A stretch of DNA of 64,000 nt from assembly GCA_026398275.1 (NCBI GenBank), contig JAPLTF010000061.1:62001-126000 (forward strand), in the 5' to 3' direction. A program made the translations under genes and the position numbers. The notes under the pieces are model-generated. The model did no database searches. It was not told where the DNA came from and worked only from the letters and a program-made list of their open reading frames with translations. Positions 1-8,847 of the stretch are shown one piece after another; position 1 is the stretch's first letter; every line of letters begins with the position of its first letter. This stretch comes from Verrucomicrobiota bacterium. GTDB taxonomy: Bacteria > Verrucomicrobiota > Verrucomicrobiia > Chthoniobacterales > Terrimicrobiaceae.

Positions 1-1
1 A

Positions 2-361
2 CTCCGCAGGTCCCACGCCAGCACGGCGGCCATCGAGTGGGCGGTTCCCTGCCTCAGCGGCGGCGGTCCGCGGATCGGGGCGAATCTGCCCGGTTCGCTG
101 GTCTGCCTCCAGGGCGAGACGGACCGGCTGTTCTTTGTCGCCAAAAGCCTGTTCGGAGGGGTCGTCCTCGAGATGGATATTGCCGGGGCGGAGGTTTCGC
201 ACAAAGCCGGATTCCTTTACGACAAAATCGAGATCATCCACCGCGATGGCTCGCCGAAGCATCAATTCCTCTTTGAGCGGGGGCTCACGAAAGTGGCTGC
301 AGAGGTGGCTGGGCGGATCCAGGGGGTGGCCGTCACCCCGGCCCAACGCGTCGAGGGCTGA
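2..361 (+). CDS. C-terminal part of an unknown protein (cut by window edge)
   Basis: An open frame enters at the left edge and ends with TGA at 359-361, giving 119 residues without a start codon in view. The visible part is a compact alpha/beta sequence with alternating hydrophobic stretches, and no signal peptide or catalytic motif can be seen. It lies 42 bp upstream of the nucleotide-sugar epimerase on the same strand and may share its transcript. I do not recognise the family. The frame is likely real because it is collinear with the next two genes and runs uninterrupted to the edge. Confidence 0.6.
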   Translation, partial: LRRSHASTAAIEWAVPCLSGGGPRIGANLPGSLVCLQGETDRLFFVAKSLFGGVVLEMDIAGAEVSHKAGFLYDKIEIIHRDGSPKHQFLFERGLTKVAAEVAGRIQGVAVTPAQRVEG

Positions 362-403
362 AATTCCTTGCCGGGGTTTTCCCGCAACCGCTAGGTTCCC
401 GGG

Positions 404-1345
404 ATGAATATTCTGGTGACCGGCGGTGCCGGCTTTATCGGCTCCCATATCTGCCGCCGGCTGTTGTCCGAGGGGCATGCGGTCACGAGCATCGATGATT
501 TCAATGACTATTACGATCCGGCCATCAAGCGCGCGAACGTGGCGGCGATGGGCGGGGCGGCGAAAGTGGTCGAGGGGGATATCCGGGATCGCGGGCGGAT
601 TCAGGAGCTGTTTGCGGAGGGAAAATTCGAAACCGTCATCCATGTCGCGGCGCGCGCGGGCGTCCGTCCTTCGGTGAAGGATCCCCAGCTCTACATCGAC
701 ACGAACATCACCGGAACCCACCACCTGCTCGAGGCTTCGCACCAGAACGCGGTGGGGAGATTTATTTTTGCGTCCAGCTCGTCGGTCTACGGGCTCGCGA
801 AGACGGTTCCGTTTTCCGAGGACCTCGCCCTTCCGCAGACACTCAGCCCGTATGCGGCCACGAAACTGGCCGGCGAGCATCTCTGCGGGAATTACTCGCA
901 CCTCTTCGGTTTGCGCACCGTGTGTCTCCGGTTCTTCACGGTTTACGGGCCCGGGCAGCGCCCGGATTTGGCGATCCATAAATTTACCGACGCCATCCAC
1001 AAAGGGCTTTCGATCCCCCAATACGGCGATGGATCGACGCGCCGCGACTACACCTACATCGACGATATCGTGCAGGGGGTCATGGGGGCACTGCAATACA
1101 ACGGGCCGCTTTTTGACATCTTCAACCTTGGGGAAAACCAGACGATCACGCTCACTGAACTCATCAGGGAGATTGAGAAGGGCCTTGGCAAAAAGGCCGT
1201 GATCGAGCGGATGCCCGAGCAGCAGGGCGACATGCCGCTGACCTCCGCCGATATCACAAAGGCCCGCGCGTTGCTCGGCTACAACCCGCAGACGAAAATC
1301 GCCGACGGCATCCCGAAATTCATTTCCTGGTATTTGAACCGATGA
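404..1345 (+). CDS. NAD-dependent epimerase/dehydratase (UDP-glucuronate/UDP-glucose 4-epimerase type)
   Basis: An extended short-chain dehydrogenase of 313 residues, normal for the family. The N-terminus has the Rossmann glycine motif TGGAGFIGSH (residues 6-15). An SSSSVYG stretch (124-130) supplies the catalytic serine region, and Tyr150 with Lys154 form the YxxxK pair. The pattern fits enzymes that epimerise UDP-sugars, and the FNDYYDP stretch near residue 33 resembles UDP-glucuronate 4-epimerases, but the exact substrate cannot be read. The stop overlaps the next start by 4 bp (ATGA), so the two genes are translationally coupled. Probably cytoplasmic, feeding cell-envelope polysaccharide synthesis or sugar interconversion. 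Confidence 0.9.
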   Translation: MNILVTGGAGFIGSHICRRLLSEGHAVTSIDDFNDYYDPAIKRANVAAMGGAAKVVEGDIRDRGRIQELFAEGKFETVIHVAARAGVRPSVKDPQLYIDTNITGTHHLLEASHQNAVGRFIFASSSSVYGLAKTVPFSEDLALPQTLSPYAATKLAGEHLCGNYSHLFGLRTVCLRFFTVYGPGQRPDLAIHKFTDAIHKGLSIPQYGDGSTRRDYTYIDDIVQGVMGALQYNGPLFDIFNLGENQTITLTELIREIEKGLGKKAVIERMPEQQGDMPLTSADITKARALLGYNPQTKIADGIPKFISWYLNR

Positions 1346-2448
1346 CCGCCTCCGACATCGCGCGCGAACTCGTCAGGATCCCGAGCGTCAACCCGGACGG
1401 TGATCCGGGGACGCCGCTGACCGGCGAGGCGGCCTGCGCGGAATGGCTGGCGGAATTTTTGTCCGCCGCGGGAGCGGATTCTGAGCTTCGCGAAGTCCTG
1501 CCGGGGCGTCCGAATGTCGTGGCGAAGTTTCCATCCGACCGTGCCGGAAAGCCCCGAATTCTATTCGCCCCGCATACCGACACCGTCAGCGTCACGGGCA
1601 TGACGATCGAGCCGTTCTCGGGGGAGATTCGCGACGGCAGGCTGCTCGGGCGCGGCGCGACGGATACCAAGGGGCCGATGGCCTCGATGCTCTGGGCGTT
1701 GAAGGAGGCCTCGCCGCTGATCCCCGCCCTGCCGTATGAACTCTGGTTCGCGGGGCTGATGGGCGAAGAGGCCGGCCAGCACGGGGCCAAGGCACTGGCC
1801 GCGCAGGAGGAATTTGCATTTGTGATCGCCGGGGAGCCGACGGATTTGAATGTCGTCCATGCCCACAAAGGCTCCGCATGGCTCTCGCTCCACACGACCG
1901 GTGTGGCCGTCCATGCGTCGAAGCCGGATGCCGGAGTGAATGCGATCTACAAGATGTGCGATGCTTTGGATGTCATCCGGCGTGAGATCATCCCCATGTT
2001 CGGGGAACTTCTCGACCCTGTCCTGGGGCATCCGACGGCAAGCGCCGGGACCATCGAAGGTGGTTCAAAAACCAACATCGTTCCGGACTTCTGCCGGGCG
2101 AATGTCGATATCCGCACGATTCCCGGGCAGGATGTTTCTGTGATCGAAAAGTTGATCCGGGCAAAAGTCCCGGACATCGGGATATCCATGGCCGGCTCAC
2201 TGCCCCTCTTTACCGATCCCGCCCATCCGCTCATTCAGTTGCTCCAGCGCTGCGGGGCCGGTCTTGTGGGTGCGCCGTGGTTCTGCGATGCCGCCGTTTT
2301 CGCTGCAAACGGCTGCCCGGCCATCGCCATGGGCCCCGGCTCGATCGCCCAAGCGCATACATGCGACGAATTCATTTCGCTGGATGACCTCGAGAAAGGG
2401 GCTGGGTTTTTCCTCGGTTTCCTGCGCTCGCTCGATCCCGCCGCGTAG
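1342..2448 (+). CDS. M20 family metallopeptidase (ArgE/DapE-type deacylase)
   Basis: A 368-residue M20 enzyme. Metal ligands and catalytic residues are visible: HTD at 78-80, TDTKG at 107-111 (bridging Asp108) and GEE at 141-143 with the general base Glu142. The dimerisation domain follows and the last ligand lies in the C-terminal part (AHTCDEF). Family members hydrolyse N-acyl amino acids such as acetylornithine or succinyl-diaminopimelate using two zinc ions. No other amino-acid biosynthesis gene is nearby, so the substrate is open. It overlaps the epimerase stop by 4 bp, indicating co-expression. Confidence 0.9.
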   Translation: MTASDIARELVRIPSVNPDGDPGTPLTGEAACAEWLAEFLSAAGADSELREVLPGRPNVVAKFPSDRAGKPRILFAPHTDTVSVTGMTIEPFSGEIRDGRLLGRGATDTKGPMASMLWALKEASPLIPALPYELWFAGLMGEEAGQHGAKALAAQEEFAFVIAGEPTDLNVVHAHKGSAWLSLHTTGVAVHASKPDAGVNAIYKMCDALDVIRREIIPMFGELLDPVLGHPTASAGTIEGGSKTNIVPDFCRANVDIRTIPGQDVSVIEKLIRAKVPDIGISMAGSLPLFTDPAHPLIQLLQRCGAGLVGAPWFCDAAVFAANGCPAIAMGPGSIAQAHTCDEFISLDDLEKGAGFFLGFLRSLDPAA

Positions 2449-2506
2449 GGACTTTCTTTCCTGCCCCTCGCGTTCCGGTTATGTTTGAATGCGGGAGCAA
2501 CTGATA

Positions 2507-2812
2507 TGAGCCAGCCCGACGTCCGCTGGATTCAGCGCTTTGAGAACTGCCGGAAGGCGCTGTCCCGCCTCGCGGTGGTGGTAAACTTTCGCGGGAGCGC
2601 CCCCTCTCGGATCTCGAACAGCAGGGGCTGGTGCAGGGGCTTGACGGCCTGCTGCTCGGGCGGATCGAGAGGGAGTTGGACGGTCTGCTGCTCCCCTGCC
2701 GAATCGTCTTTCCGTATTCTCCCACATCACCCATGCCGGGCTGCTTGATCATATCGCGAGGGTGGGCCGGGTTCTCTACGAGCGAAGACACGACCGCAGC
2801 ACCGCTCTCTGA
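2507..2812 (+). pseudogene. Fused remnant of an MNT/HepT nucleotidyltransferase toxin-antitoxin pair
   Basis: Three frames joined in order give a recognisable sequence. From 2507 comes a HepT/HI0074-like N-terminus (MSQPDVRWIQRFEN). After a frameshift near 2585 it continues as LSRERPLSDLEQQGLVQG, which is typical of the same family. It then joins directly to a C-terminal MNT-like piece (LDGLLLGRIERELDGLLLPC), and after a second frameshift near 2709 to LSVFSHITHAGLLDHIARVG, ending with TGA at 2810-2812. MNT and HepT normally sit side by side as AMPylating antitoxin and HEPN toxin. Here the middle of both is missing and the HEPN catalytic motif is absent, so the locus is dead. Confidence 0.75.
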
Positions 2813-2863
2813 TCGACATTTTTACGAATTCCGCTTGTATTATCAGCAGGGGAAAGTAAACGT

Positions 2864-5800
2864 TTGAGCTTCCGCGTTTCAACGCAAAAAATCATGGCCA
2901 TGAACCTTGCATCCCTCCTCGACATTCGCCGCGCGATGATCGGTCGCCTCTCGATTCTCGCTGTTGCGGGTTTATTCGCGGAACCAAGTCCTGCTGCTGT
3001 TATCGACCAGCTGGCGGTTTCCCGCACGGTGGCAAAGGTGACGCCCGGGGTTTTCTCCGGGGATTACACCGGGATTGTCGGCGACCCGGTGAAGTCCGCA
3101 AACGCCTGGGCGATCCGCAAGGAAGGAGGGGTGGATCTTCTGGAAAACACGGCAGGCGGGGAGGAGATCAGGAACATCCTTTCCACGGGGGATTTTACCT
3201 CCATTGCCAGTTGGCCGGAGGTTCCCGGTCGTCTCTGGCAGACTACGGACGAGGGGATCGGCGTAATTTGGGATGTGGAAACGACCCACGGCAGCATCTA
3301 TGCGCAGACGCTGGTCATCGGAAGCTTCTCCAAGGTCGCCACGGCAGATGGTCAAAAGGCTTACGCCCTGGGCAAGAACGGGAACGTCTATCTCACGACT
3401 TACTTCGAAGGTTGGACGGCAACACTGTTAGCGGAGGGGCATTTTATTGACCTCGCCACGAACTGGCAGGATCCCAGGCAATGCTTTGTTTTGGATGCCG
3501 GGGGGATCAGCCTGTTGACGTGGTGGCCGGGAGAGGGGCCGACCGGCTGGAAGTGCTCCCCGGTGGTTTCCGGCTCTTACTCATCAATCGTGGGCAACCC
3601 CGATAAGACGATTCGGGGGGTCTATGCTTTCCGGGCCGACGGAGGGATTGATCTGGTTTATTTTGATAACGGCAGCTGGATGGTCGAGCCCGTCAGCGGA
3701 CTGACTTCGCCGTATCGTTTTGGCGGGGAAAACTTCAATCCCGGCGCATTGGGTCTTTTTGCGGCGGTGCGCGAACCCGATGCCGCACCGTCTCCCGCCG
3801 CGGAGGCGGCGGGTCCAGCGCTCAAGTTCAGTCGCGAATTTGCCCCGCAGGAGGGTTGGGTCGCACCGGTTGAAAAGCCGTTTCGCGAGGAGATCTGCCT
3901 GAATGGTCTCTGGCAGTTCCAACCGGTGGCAGCGGGTGCAGAAAAGTCGAACCCGCCGCTGCCCGCGCCGCGAGGCGACGCCTGGGAGAAAACTCCGATC
4001 AAGATCCCGTCGCCGTGGAATGTGAATGCGTTCTGCGCCGGCAATGGGCCGAAGGTTTTTTGTGGCTGGAACGTTCCGAACGAGATCAATGACGGCGGCG
4101 ATTTCCGAGCCTACCCGAGCTATCCGAAGTCGTGGGAAAAGGCCGACATGGGCTGGCTCAGGCGATCTGTCCGCGTTCCGGAAACCTGGCGGGGCAGGAG
4201 GATCCTCCTGCGCTTCGAGGCGGTTGCCGGCGACTGTCAGGTGCTCGTGAACGGCCGCGAGGTCGGGCGCAATTTCGACATCTTCATGCCGCTGCAAATC
4301 GATATCACCGACGCGGTCCGATTCGACGAGCCCAACGAGATCCTGGTTGGTGTGCGCAAAGCGAGCCTTCTCAACGAACCGGGCAAATATGGTCCGTTGA
4401 CCTATCCCAATGGTTCGTTTTGGGGCGATTTCATCGTTGGGATCTGGCAGGATGTATTCCTGGTGGCGGCTTCGCCGGTCCGAGTGGAGAACGTGTTCGT
4501 CAAGCCGCTGGTGGACAAAAGCCGCCTCGAACTCGAGGTGGGCCTGATCAACAACACCGCAACCGCCCGAAACGTCCAGGTGACGGCCCGGGTCTATCCA
4601 TGGATCAACCTGGCCCAATCCGATATTCTCCATGCTCCGGAGCCCACCTGGAAGCTCGGAGACAAACCCGCCCTGGAGCTTGCCGCATCGGGACAAGCCC
4701 TTGCCCCCGGCGGCCAGTTGACAACCCATCTGGACGTGGCGGTTGACGGCAAGCTGAAATTCTGGTCGCCGGACTCACCCCAACTTTACGGCGCGGTCGT
4801 CGAGATTAGCGAGAACGGCAAGGTGATCGACCGGAAATATGTGCGCTTCGGCTGGAGGCAGTTCGGCATTGCGGGTTCGCAGTTCACACTCAACGGAAAG
4901 CCGATTCAGCTCTTTGGCGATGCCTGGCATTTCATGGGAGTGCCGCAGATGACCCGTCGCTATGCATGGGCCTGGTTCCGGGCGCTGAAAGATGCCAACG
5001 CCAATGCCGTCCGGCTGCACGCTCAGCCCTATCCAAGTTCCTATCTGGATGTCGCGGACGAGATGGGGATCCTCGTGCTCGACGAGAGCGCCATTTGGGG
5101 AAGCCACGCCAACTTCAACTTCGATGCCCCTGTCTTTTGGGAGCGTTGTCGCGCGCATGTTGACGCCCTCGTCCTGCGCGACCGCAACCACCCCAGCGTG
5201 TTCGGCTGGAGCGTCGCCAACGAAGTGTTCGGGGTGGTCATAAAAACACCGCCGCCCGAATTTGTTGATGGGTTATACGACAAAATCCTTGTGCTCGCCA
5301 ATAGTGTCAAGGAACTCGACCCGACCCGGCCGTGGATCTCCAGCGACGGAGACAAAGACATGAATGGCCGCCTCCCGGTCGTGTTGTATCACTATGGAGA
5401 CATCGCGAAATACAAGGAAATGGCTGCCGCTGGCAAGATCTTCGGGGTTGGCGAGGGGAGCATCGCGTATTGGGGCACCCCGAAGGAGGCCGCGAAGTTC
5501 GCGGGGGACCGGGCTTACGAGAGCGTCGAAGGGAGAATGGATGGCGTGGCAGTGGACGCCTACAACCTGATCGCCAACGGCCAGCGCCCATCCGGGGCGG
5601 CCTACTGCTCGATCTTCAACCTGGCTTACTATGGCATGCAGCCGCTGCCGCTCGGCCTCGGTGACCAGCGCCGCAGTTCCACGTTGGCCGACGGTGTTTT
5701 TTTCGGCGATTACGTCGAGGGCAAGCCCGGAATGCAACCGGAGCGACTCGGCCCGTATTGCACGACGCTCAACCCGGGGTTCGACCCGAAGTTGCCGCTG

Positions 5801-7159
5801 TATATCCCATGGCCGCTGTTCGATGCCGTGAAGGCCGCCTACGCGCCCGGCCGGCCAGCTGACTGCAAATGGGCACACCCGCCCAAGCCGGCATCCGCGA
5901 AACCGGTTTCTGCAGGCAAGATCGACCGCATCGCGTTCCTCGGCGAGGCGGGAGGACCGCTGCATGCAAGCCTTGACAAGGCCGGGGTGCCGCTGGCCGA
6001 TGGCACTTCCGCCGATGACCCGCAGCTGTTGGTCATTGACGGCTCCTCGCTGAAAACCGACACCCTGCCGGCGGTGCGCCAGCGGATGGAGAATGTCACC
6101 AAGCTTGGCGGCACCGTGCTGCTATGGGGAGTCACCAGACGCAATCTCGACGCGATCAACGGACTGTTACCGGCACCGGTGCAGCTCACCAAGCGGCAGG
6201 CTGTCTCGCTCGTCAAACGGGGCGATGACCCGGCCACCCAGGCAATCACGCTGGCCGACCTCTATTTTGCCGAAAGCCCATCGGGGCAGACCATCCTCGA
6301 AGCCGGCCTGGCCGGGCCGTTTGTCGAGAAGGGGAACGTGTTGCTGGAGGCCTGCAATACCGACTGGCTGCGCTGGAATACCCGGCCTGAAAACATCAAG
6401 ACCGCGAGCGTGATCCGTTCGGAGCGCGAGGCGAAACCGGGCGGCGCGGCGCTGGTCGCGATGCCCGCGGGCAAGGGACGGATACTGCTTTGCAACCTGG
6501 AGTCGACTGTTCCCACGCCACAGCATGTCGAGCTGGTTCGCAGTCTCATGGGCGGCTTGGGTGTCAAACTCGGAGAACCACGTTTGACGACCGGGAGCGC
6601 GCTGGCGGCCGACGGGACTCTCCAGGAGGCGCTCGTGATCGGCGGGTTTCAGGGAACGGACTTCGACAACGCCTTGGATCAGGATTTCCTCGGCGCGGAG
6701 GGGAGCGTAGCTCCCAAACCCGGGGAGAAGGTCGGCGACCTCACCTGGGCCAAGCGCGCCGCCGGCGAGGGCGGAGTCTTCGATCTTCAGCCATTGGAGG
6801 TGGCCGGCCCGGCATCAAACCGCGCGGCCTACCTGAGCTTCTGGATCTATAGCTCGCGGCCGCTGGACGAGCTTCTTGCCCAGCCCGACGTGCCCCAGAT
6901 CAACGTGACCTTCGGCGCCGGAGAGGCCATGAAGGCCTGGTTCAACGGCAAAGCTCTCGCGGAAAATCGGACCCGGGGCCCGATCGATTCAAACCGGCAA
7001 ACGTTCAACGCCCTGCCTCTCAAGAAAGGCTGGAACCATTTCCTGATCAAGGTCGCCAAGGGCTCGGAGGCCTGGCGGTTCTCCGCCCGGTTTGCCTGTA
7101 GCAACCCGCAGTTCCTGGGCGAACTGCAGTCGGCCAGCGAACCGCCCCCCGGCAAATAA
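2864..7159 (+). CDS. Large secreted glycoside hydrolase family 2 protein with N-terminal extension
   Basis: A 1431-residue protein if begun at the TTG at 2864, which has an AGGGGAAAG ribosome site about 8 bp upstream; ATGs at 2894 and 2900 are alternatives. A hydrophobic signal-like segment lies near residues 27-45. Residues 50-300 form an aromatic/glycine-rich, beta-propeller-like region with recurring GDYTGIVGDP/GSYSSIVGNP-type units. A GH2 sugar-binding domain, an immunoglobulin-like domain and a TIM barrel follow. The barrel shows WSVANE with acid/base Glu787; Glu864 in VGEGS is a candidate nucleophile. The last 500 residues are a glutamine-amidotransferase-like and beta-sandwich extension. 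GH2 enzymes cleave beta-galactosides, beta-glucuronides or beta-mannosides, and the activity here is undecided. It precedes a sugar-type symporter. Confidence 0.85.
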   Translation: MSFRVSTQKIMAMNLASLLDIRRAMIGRLSILAVAGLFAEPSPAAVIDQLAVSRTVAKVTPGVFSGDYTGIVGDPVKSANAWAIRKEGGVDLLENTAGGEEIRNILSTGDFTSIASWPEVPGRLWQTTDEGIGVIWDVETTHGSIYAQTLVIGSFSKVATADGQKAYALGKNGNVYLTTYFEGWTATLLAEGHFIDLATNWQDPRQCFVLDAGGISLLTWWPGEGPTGWKCSPVVSGSYSSIVGNPDKTIRGVYAFRADGGIDLVYFDNGSWMVEPVSGLTSPYRFGGENFNPGALGLFAAVREPDAAPSPAAEAAGPALKFSREFAPQEGWVAPVEKPFREEICLNGLWQFQPVAAGAEKSNPPLPAPRGDAWEKTPIKIPSPWNVNAFCAGNGPKVFCGWNVPNEINDGGDFRAYPSYPKSWEKADMGWLRRSVRVPETWRGRRILLRFEAVAGDCQVLVNGREVGRNFDIFMPLQIDITDAVRFDEPNEILVGVRKASLLNEPGKYGPLTYPNGSFWGDFIVGIWQDVFLVAASPVRVENVFVKPLVDKSRLELEVGLINNTATARNVQVTARVYPWINLAQSDILHAPEPTWKLGDKPALELAASGQALAPGGQLTTHLDVAVDGKLKFWSPDSPQLYGAVVEISENGKVIDRKYVRFGWRQFGIAGSQFTLNGKPIQLFGDAWHFMGVPQMTRRYAWAWFRALKDANANAVRLHAQPYPSSYLDVADEMGILVLDESAIWGSHANFNFDAPVFWERCRAHVDALVLRDRNHPSVFGWSVANEVFGVVIKTPPPEFVDGLYDKILVLANSVKELDPTRPWISSDGDKDMNGRLPVVLYHYGDIAKYKEMAAAGKIFGVGEGSIAYWGTPKEAAKFAGDRAYESVEGRMDGVAVDAYNLIANGQRPSGAAYCSIFNLAYYGMQPLPLGLGDQRRSSTLADGVFFGDYVEGKPGMQPERLGPYCTTLNPGFDPKLPLYIPWPLFDAVKAAYAPGRPADCKWAHPPKPASAKPVSAGKIDRIAFLGEAGGPLHASLDKAGVPLADGTSADDPQLLVIDGSSLKTDTLPAVRQRMENVTKLGGTVLLWGVTRRNLDAINGLLPAPVQLTKRQAVSLVKRGDDPATQAITLADLYFAESPSGQTILEAGLAGPFVEKGNVLLEACNTDWLRWNTRPENIKTASVIRSEREAKPGGAALVAMPAGKGRILLCNLESTVPTPQHVELVRSLMGGLGVKLGEPRLTTGSALAADGTLQEALVIGGFQGTDFDNALDQDFLGAEGSVAPKPGEKVGDLTWAKRAAGEGGVFDLQPLEVAGPASNRAAYLSFWIYSSRPLDELLAQPDVPQINVTFGAGEAMKAWFNGKALAENRTRGPIDSNRQTFNALPLKKGWNHFLIKVAKGSEAWRFSARFACSNPQFLGELQSASEPPPGK

Positions 7160-7292
7160 TACCAGTTATCATGAATCATGGGTATAAACCACGAAGGACA
7201 CGAAGCGCACGAAGGCTCAAAGGTTGTATTTACAGAAACCTTCGTGAGCTTCGTGGTTGAATAGACCGATCTTCATTCGTAAATGGTATAAG
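7158..7292. repeat. Palindromic intergenic repeat (REP/MITE-like, ACCACGAAG family)
   Basis: Between the GH2 stop and the symporter lies an imperfect palindrome. Its core arms are AACCACGAAG (7187-7196) and CTTCGTGGTT (7249-7258), a perfect 10-bp inverted repeat. The left arm carries three tandem CACGAAG-type units. The outer edges also pair imperfectly: AATACCAGTTAT near 7159-7170 against ATGGTATAAG near 7283-7292. Such ACCACGAAG-rich elements are known as dispersed repeats in Verrucomicrobia and Planctomycetes genomes. It may also act as an mRNA-stabilising or attenuating hairpin between the two genes. Only one copy is visible here. Confidence 0.65.
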
Positions 7293-7320
7293 ACATCCCA
7301 GTAACTCTCTCCCTCTTAAA

Positions 7321-8847
7321 ATGAACATCCCCGTAACTCTCCCGCTCTTTGCCGTTGTTTCAACCCGCATGGAAGCCCTCGATTGGCTGGCGATCGGGAT
7401 CTACTTCTCCATCCTGCTGGGCGTGGCCTGGTGGGTGGTGAGCAAAAGCAAAGACACGGCCGCCGATTACTTTCTTGCCGGGCGCAACCTCGGATGGTGG
7501 GTGATCGGAGCCTCGATTTTCGCGTCGAATATCGGGTCGGAGCACATCGTCGGGCTGGCCGGTTCGGGGGCGAAGGACGGCGTGGCCATGGCGCACTACG
7601 AACTCCATGCATGGTGCCTGCTGGTGCTGGCGTGGGTGTTTGTGCCGTTTTACATGCGCTCGCAGGTGTTCACGATGCCGGAGTTTCTCGAGCGCCGTTT
7701 CTCGACCGGGTCGCGCTACGTGCTCTCGATCGTTTCCATCATCACGTTCATCCTCTCCAAGATCGCCGTGGGCATCTTCGCGGGCGGCGTGGTCTTCGGG
7801 ACCCTTCTCCCGGAGTTGCAGATCCATGTCGGCGGGGTTGTCATCGACAGCTTCTGGATCGGCTCGATCGCCGTGGTTCTCCTCACCGGGCTTTACACCT
7901 CGATCGGCGGCATGCGGGCAGTCGCCTACAACGACGCCGTGCAGGTCGTCGTCCTCATCGGGGGCTCCGCCCTCCTCACATTCTATGGCCTGCACAAATT
8001 GGGCGGATGGGGCGAATTGAAAGATCTCTGCGGCTCCGACATGTTCAACCTCTGGAAGCCACTCATCCCCGCAAACATGACCGGCACATGGGCGCCGGTC
8101 AAAACGAGCACGGAGATCGCCTGGTATTTCAACGACCAGTTCCCCTGGCTCGGCATGGCGATCTGCGCGCCGGTCATCGGCCTCTGGTATTGGTGCACCG
8201 ACCAATACATCGTGCAGCGGGCGCTCGGTGCCCCGAACGAGACGGTCGCCCGCCAGGGCAGCATTTTCGCCGCGTTCCTGAAGCTGTTCCCGGTCTATCT
8301 TTTCATCATCCCCGGCCTGATCTGCTACGCGCTCGTCAAGAAGGATGCCATTCCGGAGCTGTCCGCCGAGTTTGCCGCCAAAGGCTCGCAGGGGGCCTTC
8401 CCGATGATGGTGCAATATCTCCTGCCTCCGGGCCTTCGCGGGATCGTGGTCGCTGGCCTGCTCTCCGCTTTGATGGGCTCGCTCGCGGGCGTGTTCAACG
8501 CGTGCTCGACCCTCTTCACGGTGGACATCTACGAAAAATTCCGCCCGAAAGCCACGCAGCGCGAACTCGTGCACATGGGCCGCCTCGCCACCGTGGCGAT
8601 GGTGGTGATCGCGCTGCTCTGGATTCCTGTCGTCAAGGGGGCGCACGGTCTCTACGGCTATCTGCAATCGGTGCAAGGTTATCTGGCCCCGCCCATTTTC
8701 GTGGTTTTCTTCCTCGGTGTTTTCTGGAAGCGGCTCAACGCAAAAGGCTGCTTCTGGGCGATGGTCGTCGGCTTCGGAGGCCGAATAACTTACCATAGTA
8801 AATTGCCAAAAATTGACTTTGTCGCAACTCTGTCGCAAGGTTTTTAA
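7321..8847 (+). CDS. Sodium:solute symporter (SSS family), C-terminus truncated at island junction
   Basis: A 508-residue membrane transporter with about eleven complete hydrophobic segments, beginning LDWLAIGIYFSILLGVAWWV. It shows the SSS hallmark region GRNLGWWVIGASIFASNIGSEH and a conserved WYWCTDQ segment, and resembles sodium/sugar (glucose, galactose or myo-inositol) cotransporters. After residue 487 (MVVGFGG, DNA about 8781) the family-like sequence stops and 21 unrelated residues follow to the stop just before the integrase. Family members are usually 530 residues or more, so the last membrane segments are missing. It probably once imported the product of the upstream GH2 enzyme. Function after truncation is doubtful. 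Confidence 0.85.
   Translation: MNIPVTLPLFAVVSTRMEALDWLAIGIYFSILLGVAWWVVSKSKDTAADYFLAGRNLGWWVIGASIFASNIGSEHIVGLAGSGAKDGVAMAHYELHAWCLLVLAWVFVPFYMRSQVFTMPEFLERRFSTGSRYVLSIVSIITFILSKIAVGIFAGGVVFGTLLPELQIHVGGVVIDSFWIGSIAVVLLTGLYTSIGGMRAVAYNDAVQVVVLIGGSALLTFYGLHKLGGWGELKDLCGSDMFNLWKPLIPANMTGTWAPVKTSTEIAWYFNDQFPWLGMAICAPVIGLWYWCTDQYIVQRALGAPNETVARQGSIFAAFLKLFPVYLFIIPGLICYALVKKDAIPELSAEFAAKGSQGAFPMMVQYLLPPGLRGIVVAGLLSALMGSLAGVFNACSTLFTVDIYEKFRPKATQRELVHMGRLATVAMVVIALLWIPVVKGAHGLYGYLQSVQGYLAPPIFVVFFLGVFWKRLNAKGCFWAMVVGFGGRITYHSKLPKIDFVATLSQGF
8773..8838. other. Putative recombination junction with short repeats upstream of the integrase
   Basis: TTCGG-AGG-CCGAA (8773-8785) is a small inverted repeat exactly where the symporter homology ends. 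Two direct copies of TGTCGCAA follow at 8820-8827 and 8831-8838, spaced 11 bp, about one helical turn, just upstream of the integrase ATG. Short inverted core repeats and direct arm-type repeats are what tyrosine recombinases bind. This is an inference from position and pattern, and no matching copy was found at the other side of the island. Confidence 0.35.
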
